Translations under genes and position numbers: made by a program
Source: Actinokineospora xionganensis
Lineage (GTDB): Bacteria; Actinomycetota; Actinomycetes; Mycobacteriales; Pseudonocardiaceae
DNA: 64,000 nt
NCBI RefSeq assembly: GCF_014323725.1
Contig: NZ_JABVED010000005.1
Coordinates: 248,045 to 312,044 of the forward strand
Direction: 5' to 3'
Notes under the pieces: model-generated
What the model saw: only the letters and a program-made list of their open reading frames with translations
The model's database searches: none
Told to the model about the DNA's origin: nothing
Shown: positions 44,801-54,088 of the stretch, piece by piece
How the letters are laid out: the number at the start of each line of letters is the position of its first letter
Position numbering within the stretch: position 1 is the first letter of the stretch

Positions 44801-47800
44801 GTCCACAACCGACGCCCAGGAGTTCGGTCTCTCGGTCTCGCGTACGTCGTCCTCCCGCGACCCGCGGGCGGGCTTCCAGTTGCAGCACCAGCGGTTGACG
44901 ACGAACCAGCAGAAGTTCTCGACCGACACAACCGGTGTGACCGCGCCGACCTCGGTCATCTCCCGCGCGACTGCCCGCGGGCACGACAGCACTGATTCCC
45001 TGTTGGTGATACCGCAGTCCTCCGGCACGATTTCCGACACGTTCGCCTCGCTCGGCGGGGACATGAACGAGGGTTTCAAGCTCGGCATGCGCGCCGGGCG
45101 CACGTACCGGATCTCAGGCTGGGTCTATGTGCCCGCGGCAACCGGCCTCACCCCGGTCGACGGCCGAGGTCTGCGCATCGTCGGCTACCACAAGAAGAGC
45201 GACGGGACCTACGTCGGCACGTCGAGCCCCAAGCCGAAGCTCACCGACGGTTGGGTGCAGGTCAGCGTCGACATGGCCGTCCCGGTGGGCGCGACCGAAG
45301 CGTTCATCCGCCTGTACAACGGGTTCACCGCGGGCAGCGGCAAGCAGGTCTACTTCGACGACCTGTCGGTCCGCGAGATCACCGCGCCGTTCGGCCCGCA
45401 GTGGGAGACCGGCACGTCCGCGGACTCCGCGGCGATCGACTACACGCGGTTGGACTTCCCGCAGGAGAACACCGTCCAGGTCGAACTGGTCAGCGGCTCG
45501 AAGGTGTGGTTCACCAAGGCCGCCAGCGGCGCCTACTTCCCCGAGCCCGGCGCCGAGGACCTCACCCTGACGATGGAGGGCGCCAACTACCGGCTCACCG
45601 AGACCGACGGCACCGTCACCATCTTCAGCCAGGCCACCGCGGGCGGACCGTTCCTGGTGTCGAGCACCACCCCGCCCGCCCAGGCGGCGACGACCCGGTA
45701 CGCCTACGAGTCGGTCGAGGACCAGGTGCGGATCAAGCGGGCGATCGCCCCGCTCGAACCCGGTGTGGGCGACTGCACGACGCCGACCCCGGCGCGGGGC
45801 TGCGAGGTCCTGGAGTACGACTACGCCGCGTCCACGACCGCGACGTCCACCGCTGTCGGCGACTTCACCGGCCAGGTGCGCGCGGTGTCGGCGTGGACGA
45901 CGAACCCGGCCAACGGGGCCTCGGAGAAGATCGAGGTCGTCCGCTACGCCTACGACGACGCGGGCAGGCTGCGCGAGGCCTGGGACGCCAGGCTCTCCCC
46001 GCCCCTGAAGACGCTCTACGGCTACGACACCGCGGGCCGGGTGATCCGGGTCGACGCGACCGGTGACCTGCCCTGGTTCTTCGACTACGGCAAGGTCGGC
46101 AACGACACCAACGAGGGCAGGCTCCTCAAGGTCCGCAGACAGAGCCTGCGGCAGGGCACCGCCGACGTCGTCGACGGCGAGATCGCGACGACCGTCGTCT
46201 ACAACGTGCCGCTGACCCGCGGCGCGGGCGGGCCGTACGACCTCGACGGTGCGGCGGTCGCGGCCTGGTCGCAGACCGACGTCGCCAGCGACGCCACCGC
46301 GATCTTCGGCCCCGAGGACCCGGTGTCGACGCACAACGCGTCGGCCACCGCCCCCGGCCCGGATGGCTACCGCGCGGCGACGGTGCACTACCTCAACGCC
46401 TCCGGCAAGGAGGTCAACACCGCCACCCCCGGTGGCGACATCGACACCAACGAGTTCGACCGGTTCGGCAACACCGTGCGCGTGCTCGAAGCGTCGAACC
46501 GGGCGCTCGCCCTCGGTCTCACCCCGGGTGCGGACGCGAAACTGGCGGAGCTGGGCCTGGCCCAGTTCGACACCAAGACGCGTGCCATCTGGCTCGACGG
46601 CCAGACGACCTACAGCGCCGACGGTCTCGACGAGCTCACCTCGCTGAGCCCGATCCAGCGGATCGCACTCGACGGCGACCCGGGCCAGTTGGTCAACGCG
46701 CGCGCCAAGACCGCCAGCACCTACGACGAGGGCAAGCCGGACGGCACCGCGTACCACCTGGTGACCACCGAGCGGACCAGCGCGCAGGTCGTCGGCATGC
46801 CGGGCGACCAGGACGTCAAGGTCACCAAGTCGTACTACGACCCGCAGATCGGCGGGGTGTCCGGCTGGGGCATCCGGCAGACCACGAAGGTCGTCCTCGA
46901 CGCCGAGGCGCCCGCGGGCTCGCTGGGCTCGGCGAGCACCGCGGTCCGCTACGACGCCCAGGGACGGGCCCGCGAGTCGCGCAAGCTCGACTCGAACGGC
47001 ACGGACGCGGGCACCACGCTGTCCGTCTTCTACACGGCGGGCGCGAACACCGAGGACGCGTCGTGCGGCAACCGGCCGGAATGGGCCGGGCAGCCGTGTG
47101 TCACCAAGCTCGCGGGCGCGATCACCGGCCACGACCCGTCCCGGATGGCGGGCGAGCTCTCGGTCAAGCGCGTCGAGTCCTACAACCGCTTCGGCGAGCC
47201 GGACCGGATCGTGGAGACGGCCGCGGGCAAGACCCGTACCACCGTCACCACCTACGACGGCGCCGACCGCATCCAGAGCGTGCAGATCACCGGTGACATC
47301 GGCACGCCGGTGCAGACCATCAGCACCACCTACGACCCGAACACCGGTGACGCGCTCACCACCTCGTTCGCCGACGGCACCACGGTCCGCCGCCAGTTCG
47401 ACAAGCTCGGCCGCGTCACCCGCTACACCGACGCGGACGGCGCGTGGACCGCGTCCGAGTTCGACCGGTTCGGCAAGCCGGTCAAGGTGACCGACTCGCT
47501 GGGCACCACGCAGACGTTCGCCTATGACCGCGCGGCCGAGCCGCGGGGCCTGCTGACGTCGATGACCGACAGCGTGGCGGGCACGATCTCGGTGAAGTAC
47601 GGCCCGGACGGCCAGATCGTCGAGCAGGGCCTGCCCGGTGGCGTCAAGCTCGCCGTCTCGATGGACCCGACCGGCACCCCGGTGTCGCGGACCTACACCC
47701 GGGCGTCGGACTCGACGCTGATCGCGGCCAGCTCGGTCGTGGCCAACATCCGCGGCCAGATCATCCAGCAGAACGGCCCGGCGTCGTCGAAGACGTTCAC

Positions 47801-49691
47801 CTACGACCGGTGGGGCAGGCTCACCAACGCCAAACAGGTGTCCTCGGCCACCGGCAACTGCACGGTCCGCACGTACACCTACGACCGCCGGTCCAACCGC
47901 ACCGGCAAGTCCACCCGCGGCGGGTCGTCGACGACGTGCCCGGGTGAGTCCGACCCAGCGGTGTCCGAGACGCACACCTACGACTCGGCCGACCGCATCA
48001 CCGACGCGGGCTACGTCTACGACGCCTTCGGCCGGATCACCTCGACCCCGTCGGGCGTGACGAACACCTACTTCACGAACGACCTGGTGGCGGGCCAGGA
48101 GACGGCCGACTCCAGGATGTCCTGGACCCTCGACCCGGCCCTGCGCTTCCGCCAGTTCACCGCCGAGAAGAAGATCAATGGCGCGTGGGCCAACGCGGTC
48201 ACCAAGGTCAACCACTACGGCGCCGACGGCGACGACCCCCGGTGGATCGCCGAGGACGTCACCCAGTCGAACAACGTCACCCGCAACGTCGAGGGCCCGG
48301 ACGGCGACCTGGCCGTCACCACCGGCCTGACCGGCGGCGCGACCCTGCAGATGGCGTCCCTGCACGGTGATGTGATGGCGACGGTCCCGGTGGACCCGGC
48401 CGCCGGCACCATGACCGGCGCGGTCACGGTGCTCGACACCGACGAATTCGGCATGCCGTCCGCGGAAACGCCCGCGTCGGCAACGGCCCGCTACGGCTGG
48501 CTCGGCGGCAAACAGCGCTCGGCGGAAGCCCTCGGCGGCGTCGTCCTGATGGGCGCCCGGCTCTACGACCCGGCCACGGGCCGGTTCTGGCAGCAGGACC
48601 CGGAACCGGGCGGAAACGCGACACCGTACGACTACTGCGGCGGCGACCCGATCAACTGCACCGACCTCGACGGCCGGTGGGGCTGGTTCAAGAAGGCGGT
48701 CAAGGCGGTCGCGAACGTCGTGGCGAGAGTCGCCGAGGTCGCCGCGTATATCCCCGGACCGATCGGAACCATCGCCGCGGGCGTGTCCGCTGTCGCCTAT
48801 GCGGCCACCGGCAACTGGTCCAAAGCCGGCGAGATGGCTCTGACGGCGGCGGCGAATCTTGTCGGCGCGGGTGCGATCGTGAAGGTCGGAGCCAGGGTCA
48901 TCAAGGCCGGGGCGAAGACCGCGTCCAAGGCGTCGTCCAAGGTAGGAAAGGCGAACCGCACCGCCGGGGCGAGTTGTCCGATCGGAAACTCGTTCACGCC
49001 CGACACCAGGGTGTTGATGGCGGACGGCTCGACCTTGCCGATCTCCGCCCTCCAAGAGGGCGACATGGTCGCGGCAACCGACCCGGCTACCGGTGTCACC
49101 CAGGCCGAGCCGATCGTCGAGGTCATTGTCGGCCACGGCACCAAGCACCTGGTGCAGTTCGCGATCGACGGTGGAGACGCGCCGATCACGGCCACGGCCA
49201 ACCACCCGGTCTGGGTCGACGGCAAGGGCTGGGTCGACGCGGCGGGCATCGGAATCGGTGACCGGGTGATGCTGCCGGACGGCTCGACCGCGTCTATTCG
49301 GTGGACCCGCGACCTCGGCACCATCGAGGACCAGCTGGTCTTCAACCTCAACGTGGCGGTTGTCCACACCTACACCGTCGTGTCCGGCGACGCGGCGGCG
49401 GTAGTCCACAACGCCAGCAAGTGCCCGGGTCCGCGAACCCGCCAGGCACGGTGGCGCCAGATCATGAATGATGACAAGGTGTCGAAGTCCGTTCGTGGGA
49501 TGCTGAAGAACAAGGCCAGGCAAGGGAAGCGGCTGAGCGTCCCGGGTATGGTCCTTGCTCATCGCCGCACCCATGAGAATGCCCGCGGCTGTGGATATGG
49601 TTGCGCCTTGATGCAGACCGTGAGAAACCACAAGCTGCAACACAAGCACGATAACTATGGCAAGAAACTGCGAAGGAAGAAGCAGATCTGA
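41850..49691 (+). CDS. Secreted RHS-repeat polymorphic toxin with ricin-B, Hint and C-terminal toxin domains
   Basis: A 2613-residue exported protein; GGGGAGC precedes ATG 41850. Order: signal peptide (cleaved near ASA, about residue 50); a DNRLRE-like beta domain (about 318-490); a ricin-B lectin domain (about 590-730, with repeated QxW-type CQRWNM, CQQFIL, CQIWRL); Ig-like region (to about 960); RHS/YD repeats (about 1365-2230); RHS core end GARLYDPATGRFWQQDPEP; a Hint self-processing domain (about 2375-2521, FTPDTRVLMADGS to HNAS); and a basic 90-residue tip with LAHRRTHENARGCGYG and KLQHKHDNYGKK, which resembles polymorphic toxin type 8 nucleases. Codon GC drops in the tip. The next gene is the expected immunity gene. 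Confidence 0.93.
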   Translation: MRRHFWLHAALLRSAAPDCSAGRFHRWLSAFLIAVLVLSLEVGAVSPASAEQPKPAPAPAQVDEAADIPSARATARLRGKRIEALSERTESTSTWVNPDGTRTTELNAGPVRVRKGDTWVPVDLTLVKNADGTIRPTAHPRDLAIAGGGAATQPRDLASVTAGDGQVALQWTGPLPEPVLNGDTATYPEIQPGIDLQVKATRTGFQQFLILKRKPGKPVSFTMPLRADGVSLRTDADGNTDVVDKAGTTVGSVPAAQMWDARIDGQSGLLAKPAKVKQRKDAKPKVKTAQGKDRETVDITVEPADGFLDDPNVKYPVTIDPGATIWANFDTFTQSNITSSDQSGMGELRLGTYDGGTTKARSYLHFDMSQFRGTKIIESKLWLYATHSWSCSPANWEVWSTPLVGTGTRWSNQPAPWAHWATPNVTTGYSTSCNDAWVNVGITNLQQAWSDQGFTNAGVMLKAADEGNSYGWKKFSSAEGGAVPHIDVTYNTQPSPATGLNVSDRGDHGGVVYTRSLTPTLSYPVNDPDGDVLHPTFYVYEGDSLIATHSVGAVNSGGVATWKLPEGLLQNGKTYKYRASAHDSRIWAGDGYVSIRNKLGGRAIDVPGCSTAAGTVLHIWDYWGGGCQRWNMTHLGGNTFAFGGRDAGHAIDVANCSVDNGASVQIWNYTYGNVCQQFILENVGNGEYKIRGKHSNKALDPIGCNGNNGSRLVIWDAYAADCQIWRLDVAPDSGVTVQWRDFTVDTSVPGAPFVSSSDYPSDNGWHKAANQAGTFTFTPPTGVTDVAGYVYGLDVTPATEVAAGADGKATPSITPTTDGQHLLNVRTKDKAGNLSAIVTYKFNVGRAGLVRPSDGSRVVSRVPLQVQGESVFTHVKFAWRRGPGAAVEADIPAANLTKADGTPLGAGFVPLSSLGGSATWNAADTLGLATGVVQVKAIMATDAAGTGAYATVWRTVTVDPSAEGAESEGIADGSLNLQTGDFSLSTTDAQEFGLSVSRTSSSRDPRAGFQLQHQRLTTNQQKFSTDTTGVTAPTSVISRATARGHDSTDSLLVIPQSSGTISDTFASLGGDMNEGFKLGMRAGRTYRISGWVYVPAATGLTPVDGRGLRIVGYHKKSDGTYVGTSSPKPKLTDGWVQVSVDMAVPVGATEAFIRLYNGFTAGSGKQVYFDDLSVREITAPFGPQWETGTSADSAAIDYTRLDFPQENTVQVELVSGSKVWFTKAASGAYFPEPGAEDLTLTMEGANYRLTETDGTVTIFSQATAGGPFLVSSTTPPAQAATTRYAYESVEDQVRIKRAIAPLEPGVGDCTTPTPARGCEVLEYDYAASTTATSTAVGDFTGQVRAVSAWTTNPANGASEKIEVVRYAYDDAGRLREAWDARLSPPLKTLYGYDTAGRVIRVDATGDLPWFFDYGKVGNDTNEGRLLKVRRQSLRQGTADVVDGEIATTVVYNVPLTRGAGGPYDLDGAAVAAWSQTDVASDATAIFGPEDPVSTHNASATAPGPDGYRAATVHYLNASGKEVNTATPGGDIDTNEFDRFGNTVRVLEASNRALALGLTPGADAKLAELGLAQFDTKTRAIWLDGQTTYSADGLDELTSLSPIQRIALDGDPGQLVNARAKTASTYDEGKPDGTAYHLVTTERTSAQVVGMPGDQDVKVTKSYYDPQIGGVSGWGIRQTTKVVLDAEAPAGSLGSASTAVRYDAQGRARESRKLDSNGTDAGTTLSVFYTAGANTEDASCGNRPEWAGQPCVTKLAGAITGHDPSRMAGELSVKRVESYNRFGEPDRIVETAAGKTRTTVTTYDGADRIQSVQITGDIGTPVQTISTTYDPNTGDALTTSFADGTTVRRQFDKLGRVTRYTDADGAWTASEFDRFGKPVKVTDSLGTTQTFAYDRAAEPRGLLTSMTDSVAGTISVKYGPDGQIVEQGLPGGVKLAVSMDPTGTPVSRTYTRASDSTLIAASSVVANIRGQIIQQNGPASSKTFTYDRWGRLTNAKQVSSATGNCTVRTYTYDRRSNRTGKSTRGGSSTTCPGESDPAVSETHTYDSADRITDAGYVYDAFGRITSTPSGVTNTYFTNDLVAGQETADSRMSWTLDPALRFRQFTAEKKINGAWANAVTKVNHYGADGDDPRWIAEDVTQSNNVTRNVEGPDGDLAVTTGLTGGATLQMASLHGDVMATVPVDPAAGTMTGAVTVLDTDEFGMPSAETPASATARYGWLGGKQRSAEALGGVVLMGARLYDPATGRFWQQDPEPGGNATPYDYCGGDPINCTDLDGRWGWFKKAVKAVANVVARVAEVAAYIPGPIGTIAAGVSAVAYAATGNWSKAGEMALTAAANLVGAGAIVKVGARVIKAGAKTASKASSKVGKANRTAGASCPIGNSFTPDTRVLMADGSTLPISALQEGDMVAATDPATGVTQAEPIVEVIVGHGTKHLVQFAIDGGDAPITATANHPVWVDGKGWVDAAGIGIGDRVMLPDGSTASIRWTRDLGTIEDQLVFNLNVAVVHTYTVVSGDAAAVVHNASKCPGPRTRQARWRQIMNDDKVSKSVRGMLKNKARQGKRLSVPGMVLAHRRTHENARGCGYGCALMQTVRNHKLQHKHDNYGKKLRRKKQI

Positions 49692-50128
49692 TGTCGGAAC
49701 GTTGGCGTCCAGACCATGTAGCGCCACTGCCGGAGCGGGAAATCGCTGCCCTTCTGGCCGCCGACGGCCGTGCGCGCACCAGGTACTTCCTGTCCAAGGC
49801 CATCGACAACGCGTGGGTGTGCGCTTGGGGTGACCAGGACGGTGTGACCATGTGGGAGGACTCCGAAGGGTCGGAGACCATCGCGTTCTGGCCGCATCCC
49901 GTGTACGCGGAGCGCTGCTATGAAGGCGACGAGGACCGGAATGACACCGATGGGCCGTTATTCTATCGGCTCGACCACGTCCTCACGGTGTCGTTGCCGA
50001 TCTTGCGTGCCGATGGAACCAAGATCGGGATTTTCCCGGTGGGAAACACATTCGCGGATGTGCTGTCCGTTGACGATTTCGCCTCGATGATGGAGTCCGC
50101 GCTGGGCGGAGTAATCGACATCTCGTGA
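49691..50128 (+). CDS. DUF2750-like immunity protein
   Basis: A 145-residue acidic protein beginning one base into the toxin stop (TGATG), so translation is coupled. The pattern RYFLSKAIDNAWVCAWGDQD, then MWEDSEGSETIAFWPHPVYAE and a later IGIFPVGNT, matches DUF2750, a family often found beside secreted toxins. As the gene directly after a toxin C-terminus, it should bind and neutralise that tip in the producing cell (inference). Confidence 0.82.
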   Translation: MSERWRPDHVAPLPEREIAALLAADGRARTRYFLSKAIDNAWVCAWGDQDGVTMWEDSEGSETIAFWPHPVYAERCYEGDEDRNDTDGPLFYRLDHVLTVSLPILRADGTKIGIFPVGNTFADVLSVDDFASMMESALGGVIDIS

Positions 50129-50172
50129 CGTTGGTTGGTGGTGCTCGGGCACCGAGAATGGAGCGGGGACAC

Positions 50173-50685
50173 GTGTCTTTCCTGGGTTCACGCTCGGCAG
50201 CTGAGTCGGCTAAGCCCTACCTCGCCGACACTGGCGAGGTCGGTGGCATCTACCGGCAGGCGGGTGAGGTCGAGGCCCTCGAACGCCCGACGACGACGGC
50301 CCGGTTCGTGGCGCCCGGGTCGGTGACGGAGGGCAGGTTCGGGCTCTTCCGCTGGCAGATGGCGCCGCGTGCGGGCGGTCCCGGGGCGCATTTCCATCGG
50401 ACGTTCTCCGAGTCGTTCTACGTCATCGGCGGGACTGTGCGGCTCTTCAACGGGGAGACCTGGGTCGACGCCACGGCCGGGGACTTCCTCTACGTCCCCG
50501 AAGGTGGCATCCACGCCTTCCGCAACGACTCCGACGAGCCCGCCGACATGCTGATCCTTTTCGCGCCCGGCCCGCCCCGGGAGCGGTACTTCCAGGAACT
50601 CGCCGAGGTCGCCGACAAGGGACTGGAACTCAGCCACGAAGAGTGGGTCGACCTGTGGGCCCGGCACGACCAGTACATGGTGTGA
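50173..50685 (+). CDS. Cupin-domain protein
   Basis: A 170-residue single-cupin protein. Cupin motif 1 is GPGAHFHRTFSESFYVIGG with two His and a Glu for metal; motif 2 is YVPEGGIHAFRNDSDEP. Substrate unknown. The start is uncertain: GTG 50173 follows GCGGGG, while in-frame ATG 50158 and GTG 50125 (overlapping the immunity stop, GTGA) are alternatives that add 5 or 16 residues. It may be cotranscribed with the toxin-immunity pair. Confidence 0.8.
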   Translation: MSFLGSRSAAESAKPYLADTGEVGGIYRQAGEVEALERPTTTARFVAPGSVTEGRFGLFRWQMAPRAGGPGAHFHRTFSESFYVIGGTVRLFNGETWVDATAGDFLYVPEGGIHAFRNDSDEPADMLILFAPGPPRERYFQELAEVADKGLELSHEEWVDLWARHDQYMV

Positions 50686-50696
50686 GGACGTCCGCC

Positions 50697-50702
50697 TAAC
50701 CT
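50697..50702 (+). promoter_or_regulatory. -10 element of a leaderless promoter (small gene)
   Basis: TAACCT ends 7 nt before ATG 50710, which has no ribosome site. Confidence 0.5.
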
Positions 50703-50709
50703 TCACACC

Positions 50710-50919
50710 ATGAAGCACGTCGTGACGATCGAGCTGCGGGAGATCAAGCCGAAGCAGCTGCGCAAAGCACTGGCCGAACACCTTCGGCGGCAGGGCGTCG
50801 ACGCGCGGGACGTCGACGCCATGGGGACCCGTGATCTCCTCGGCGAGGTTGTGCACGAACTGACCTCGCAGCTGGCGGCGATCGTCGAGGACACCGCCGA
50901 ACTCACCGTTCGGGGCTGA
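50710..50919 (+). CDS. Small hypothetical protein
   Basis: A 69-residue, highly charged, probably helical protein (KQLRKALAEHLRRQGVD, then LLGEVVHELTSQLAAIVED). No membrane segment, no Cys, no known family. A -10 hexamer 7 nt before the ATG suggests its own leaderless transcript. It ends 6 bp before the convergent SRPBCC gene. Confidence 0.65.
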   Translation: MKHVVTIELREIKPKQLRKALAEHLRRQGVDARDVDAMGTRDLLGEVVHELTSQLAAIVEDTAELTVRG

Positions 50920-50925
50920 ACAGTC

Positions 50926-51456
50926 CTATGTAGACGCCACGGGCGCGGGCTCCGGGACCGTCCAGCCGATCTGGTTCGCCATCCTGGTCAGGGTCTGCAG
51001 CATGTTGTCGCGCAGCATCTGCGCGCGTGCCTCGACGATCGCGTCGGCGTGGTCCGGGTTCTGCGCCGCCAGCGTGACCAGGTGGCTGCCGCCGTGGCCG
51101 TGGGTGAAGGTGTGCGTGATCAGGGTCCCGCCGTCGGGCAGGGTGCAGAGCTCATAGCTCCAGGTGGACGAGGGCTGGTCGGTGTCCTCGTCGAGGCCCT
51201 TCACCACCCAGGTCACCATGTTCGGCTTGGCCACGGCGACGATCTTCCCGGTGACGTTCCAGGTCCAGTCGCCCATCTGGTTGGTGGCCTCGAATTCGGA
51301 ACCGGGGCCAACCGGCGCATCGCCCAGCCAACCGGCCTGGACGCATTCCGGGCTCCAGGAAGCCATGCGGGGGATGTCCGAGAGGACTTCCCACACCTCG
51401 CTTGCCTTGGCCTGGACGGGAAATTCGACCGCGATCTTCATCTCGGTGATCTTCAC
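50926..51456 (-). CDS. SRPBCC-family protein
   Basis: A 176-residue START/Bet v1-fold protein (VEFPVQAKASEVWEVLSDIPRMASWSPE opening, typical polyketide-cyclase/dehydrase family). Such proteins bind hydrophobic ligands; the ligand here is unknown. ATG 51456 and an in-frame ATG 15 nt later are both possible. It is transcribed in the same direction as the iron transporter genes upstream but is separated by 32 bp. Confidence 0.85.
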   Translation of the reverse strand: MKITEMKIAVEFPVQAKASEVWEVLSDIPRMASWSPECVQAGWLGDAPVGPGSEFEATNQMGDWTWNVTGKIVAVAKPNMVTWVVKGLDEDTDQPSSTWSYELCTLPDGGTLITHTFTHGHGGSHLVTLAAQNPDHADAIVEARAQMLRDNMLQTLTRMANQIGWTVPEPAPVAST

Positions 51457-51488
51457 AGTCCGAGTATGCCTATCGAGGTCGCGGCTGA

Positions 51489-52523
51489 CTACGAATCATG
51501 TGTAGATCGTGTGTCTTTCATAGGCGCCGGATAGAATCGGCCCCGCCCGGACACCCTGATCCGAACGTTGTCACCTTCGGCGATGCGCAGGGGAGCGGGG
51601 ACACGGGAAACCAGTTCGGTCTCACCCGCCAGCAGCGTCACCGTCGCGTCGTGGCCGTGGAAGCTGGTGCGCAGGACCTTGGCGATGACGCCTTCGCCGT
51701 CGAGGTCGGGGTTCACCTGTTCCGGCCGCAGCAAGACGGTGCCGGACCCGGTCGCCTCGGCGGTCAGGTCGATCGTGCCCAGGGCCGACGCCGCCGAGCC
51801 GCCGGAGGCGACCGCGGGCAGCAGCACCGCCTCACCGACGAAGGTGGCCACCCCCAGGTCCACCGGCCGCGAGTACACGTCGTCCGGCGGTCCCGCCTGC
51901 ACCACCACGCCGTCGCGCATCACCGCGACGACGTCGGCCATCGACAGGGCCTCGTCCTGGTCGTGGGTCACCAGCAGTGCCGTCGTCCCGGCGGCCCGCA
52001 GGACCCGGCGGACGTCGGCGCGTAGGTCGGCGCGCAGGCCCGCGTCCAGGGCGGAGAAAGGCTCGTCGAGCAGGACGAGGTCCGGGGCGGGCGCCAAGGC
52101 GCGGGCCAGGGCGACCCGCTGCTGCTGGCCGCCCGACAGCTCGGCGGGTTTGCGCTTCTCGAAACCCGCCAGGCCGATCAGCTGGAGCATCTCCGCCACC
52201 CGCTGCGCCCGCCCCGCGCGCGGCAGGCCGTAGCCGACGTTCGCGCCGACGGTCAGGTGCGGGAACAGCGCGCCCTCCTGGGGCACCACCGTGGCCCGGC
52301 GACGTTCCGGGGCCAGCGACGTCACGACCCGGCCGCCCAGCTTCACCTCACCCGCCATGGGCCGCAGGAACCCCGCCACGACCCGTAGCAGCGTCGTCTT
52401 CCCACAGCCGGACGGGCCCAGCACCGCCGCCAGCGAACCTGAGGGCACAGTGAGGTCGACACCGCGCAGCACCCGCGTGGCGCCGTAGCCCGCGGTCAGC
52501 CCGGTGATCGTCAGCTCGGTCAA
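51489..52523 (-). CDS. Ferric-iron ABC transporter ATPase
   Basis: A 344-residue FbpC-type ATPase: Walker A GPSGCGKT (36-43), signature [16 protein letters not shown], Walker [16 protein letters not shown], switch VTHDQDEAL, then a C-terminal TOBE-like domain (LLRPEQVN). It powers the permease encoded just upstream, overlapping it by 4 nt. Last gene of the fbpABC-type operon. Confidence 0.9.
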   Translation of the reverse strand: MTELTITGLTAGYGATRVLRGVDLTVPSGSLAAVLGPSGCGKTTLLRVVAGFLRPMAGEVKLGGRVVTSLAPERRRATVVPQEGALFPHLTVGANVGYGLPRAGRAQRVAEMLQLIGLAGFEKRKPAELSGGQQQRVALARALAPAPDLVLLDEPFSALDAGLRADLRADVRRVLRAAGTTALLVTHDQDEALSMADVVAVMRDGVVVQAGPPDDVYSRPVDLGVATFVGEAVLLPAVASGGSAASALGTIDLTAEATGSGTVLLRPEQVNPDLDGEGVIAKVLRTSFHGHDATVTLLAGETELVSRVPAPLRIAEGDNVRIRVSGRGRFYPAPMKDTRSTHDS

Positions 52524-54088
52524 GACTGTGCTCCTCGCGTAGCCGAATCCAGCACGGCGTCCTCCGGCCGACCCGAGCGGAACACCGACACCTCCAACAG
52601 GATCGCCGGCACCGCCGACACCGCGACCAGCAGCGCCGCATATGGCGCGGCCTCAGCGAACGCCGACACCCCGGTCTTGGTCCACAGCGCCGTGGCGAGC
52701 GTGTCCGCGCCGGTCGGGCGGAGCAGCAGCGTCGCGGGCAGTTCCTTCGCGCACGTGATGAACACCAGCGCCGCGCCCGCCGCGATGCCCGGGGCGGCCA
52801 GCGGCAGCGTCACCGTGCCGAACACGCGCGCCCGGCCCCGGCCCAGCGACCGCGCCACGTCCTCGACCCCGACCGGCGCCGACGCGACCGCGGTGCGCAC
52901 CGAGCTGATCGCGATCGGCAGGAACAGCGCCGCGTAGCCCAAGACGAGCAGCGGGGTCTGCTGGTACCACGGCTGCGCGAACCGCACGCCGAAGAAGACG
53001 AGCGCGAGCGCCACCGTGATCCCCGGCAGCGCGTGCCCCGCGTAGGCGGCCAGCTCGACCGCCCGCACCGGCCGCGACGAGTGTCGCGCGGCCAGGAAAC
53101 CCACCGGCACCGCGAGCACGATCGTGGCCAGCGCGCCGAAAGCCGCGAACTGGACCGTCGTCGCGGTGGTCGACACCAGCGCGCCGGTGTCGATGCTCGT
53201 CCGCCCGACCCCGAGCCACTTCACCAACGCCCCGAACGGCGCGCCCAGCGACACCACCACGATGGCGCCCAGGCCCAGCAGCACGGGAACGCTCGCCGCG
53301 CGCAGCCGGATGGGTTCGGCCTGCCGGGCCACGCCGGGGCCGAGCCGGGCGGACGTGGTGCCCCGCATCCGCGCCTCGGCCAGGGCCAGCAGGATCGCCA
53401 GGACGACCAGCACCACGCCGATCACCGCGGCGGGCGTGCGGTCGAAGCTGCCCGCGTACGCGGTCTGGATGCCCAGGGTGAAGGTCTCGTACCGCAGCAA
53501 CGACACCGCGCCGAAGTCATGCAGCACGTAGAGCGCCACGAGCAGGCCGCCCGCCACCGCCGACGGCCAGATCCGCGGGAGCGTCACCTTGAGGAAGGTC
53601 TGCCACGGGCCGTGGCCCAGCGAGCGCGACACCTCTTCGAGCGCCGGGTCGGCCGACCGCAGCGCCGCCGCGACCGGAAGCAGCACCAGCGGCAGGTTCG
53701 TGGTCGTCAGCGCAAGCCAGGCGCCCGGGAATCCGACGACGTCCATCGACAGCCAGGCGAACCCGGCCACATACGAGGGAACCGCCAGCGGGAGTACCAA
53801 CAGGACTGTCCACAGGCGACGCAGCGGCAGCGCGGTTCGGGTCACCGCCCACGCCGCCGCGGTGCCCAGGACGACCGCGCTGACCGCGACGGCGGCGAGC
53901 AGGGTCACCGTGTTCACCGTGAGCTCGGCGGTCCGCGAGCGGGCGGCGATCGACCAGAAGACGTCCCAGCCCTGGTCGGTGGCCCGCAGGACCAGGTAGA
54001 CCAGCGGCAGGACCGCGACGACGACAGCGGGCAGCGCCGCGAGCAACCAGCCGGTCGCCCGCGGTCGCGCCGCCGACCGTTGGACCAC
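52520..54088 (-). CDS. Ferric-iron ABC transporter permease (fused)
   Basis: A 522-residue FbpB-type permease with about 12 transmembrane segments, a fusion of two six-helix units, each with an EAA-type loop (SLGHGPWQTFLKVTLPRIWP and SLGRGRARVFGTVTLPLAAP). The GTG start directly abuts the TAA of the binding-protein gene, so the three genes form one translational chain. Confidence 0.9.
   Translation of the reverse strand: MVQRSAARPRATGWLLAALPAVVVAVLPLVYLVLRATDQGWDVFWSIAARSRTAELTVNTVTLLAAVAVSAVVLGTAAAWAVTRTALPLRRLWTVLLVLPLAVPSYVAGFAWLSMDVVGFPGAWLALTTTNLPLVLLPVAAALRSADPALEEVSRSLGHGPWQTFLKVTLPRIWPSAVAGGLLVALYVLHDFGAVSLLRYETFTLGIQTAYAGSFDRTPAAVIGVVLVVLAILLALAEARMRGTTSARLGPGVARQAEPIRLRAASVPVLLGLGAIVVVSLGAPFGALVKWLGVGRTSIDTGALVSTTATTVQFAAFGALATIVLAVPVGFLAARHSSRPVRAVELAAYAGHALPGITVALALVFFGVRFAQPWYQQTPLLVLGYAALFLPIAISSVRTAVASAPVGVEDVARSLGRGRARVFGTVTLPLAAPGIAAGAALVFITCAKELPATLLLRPTGADTLATALWTKTGVSAFAEAAPYAALLVAVSAVPAILLEVSVFRSGRPEDAVLDSATRGAQS

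Noticed and set aside
45114-49727. Minus-strand open frame of 1537 codons across the RHS gene
   Set aside because: Shadow of the RHS coding strand; low-complexity translation and no start context.
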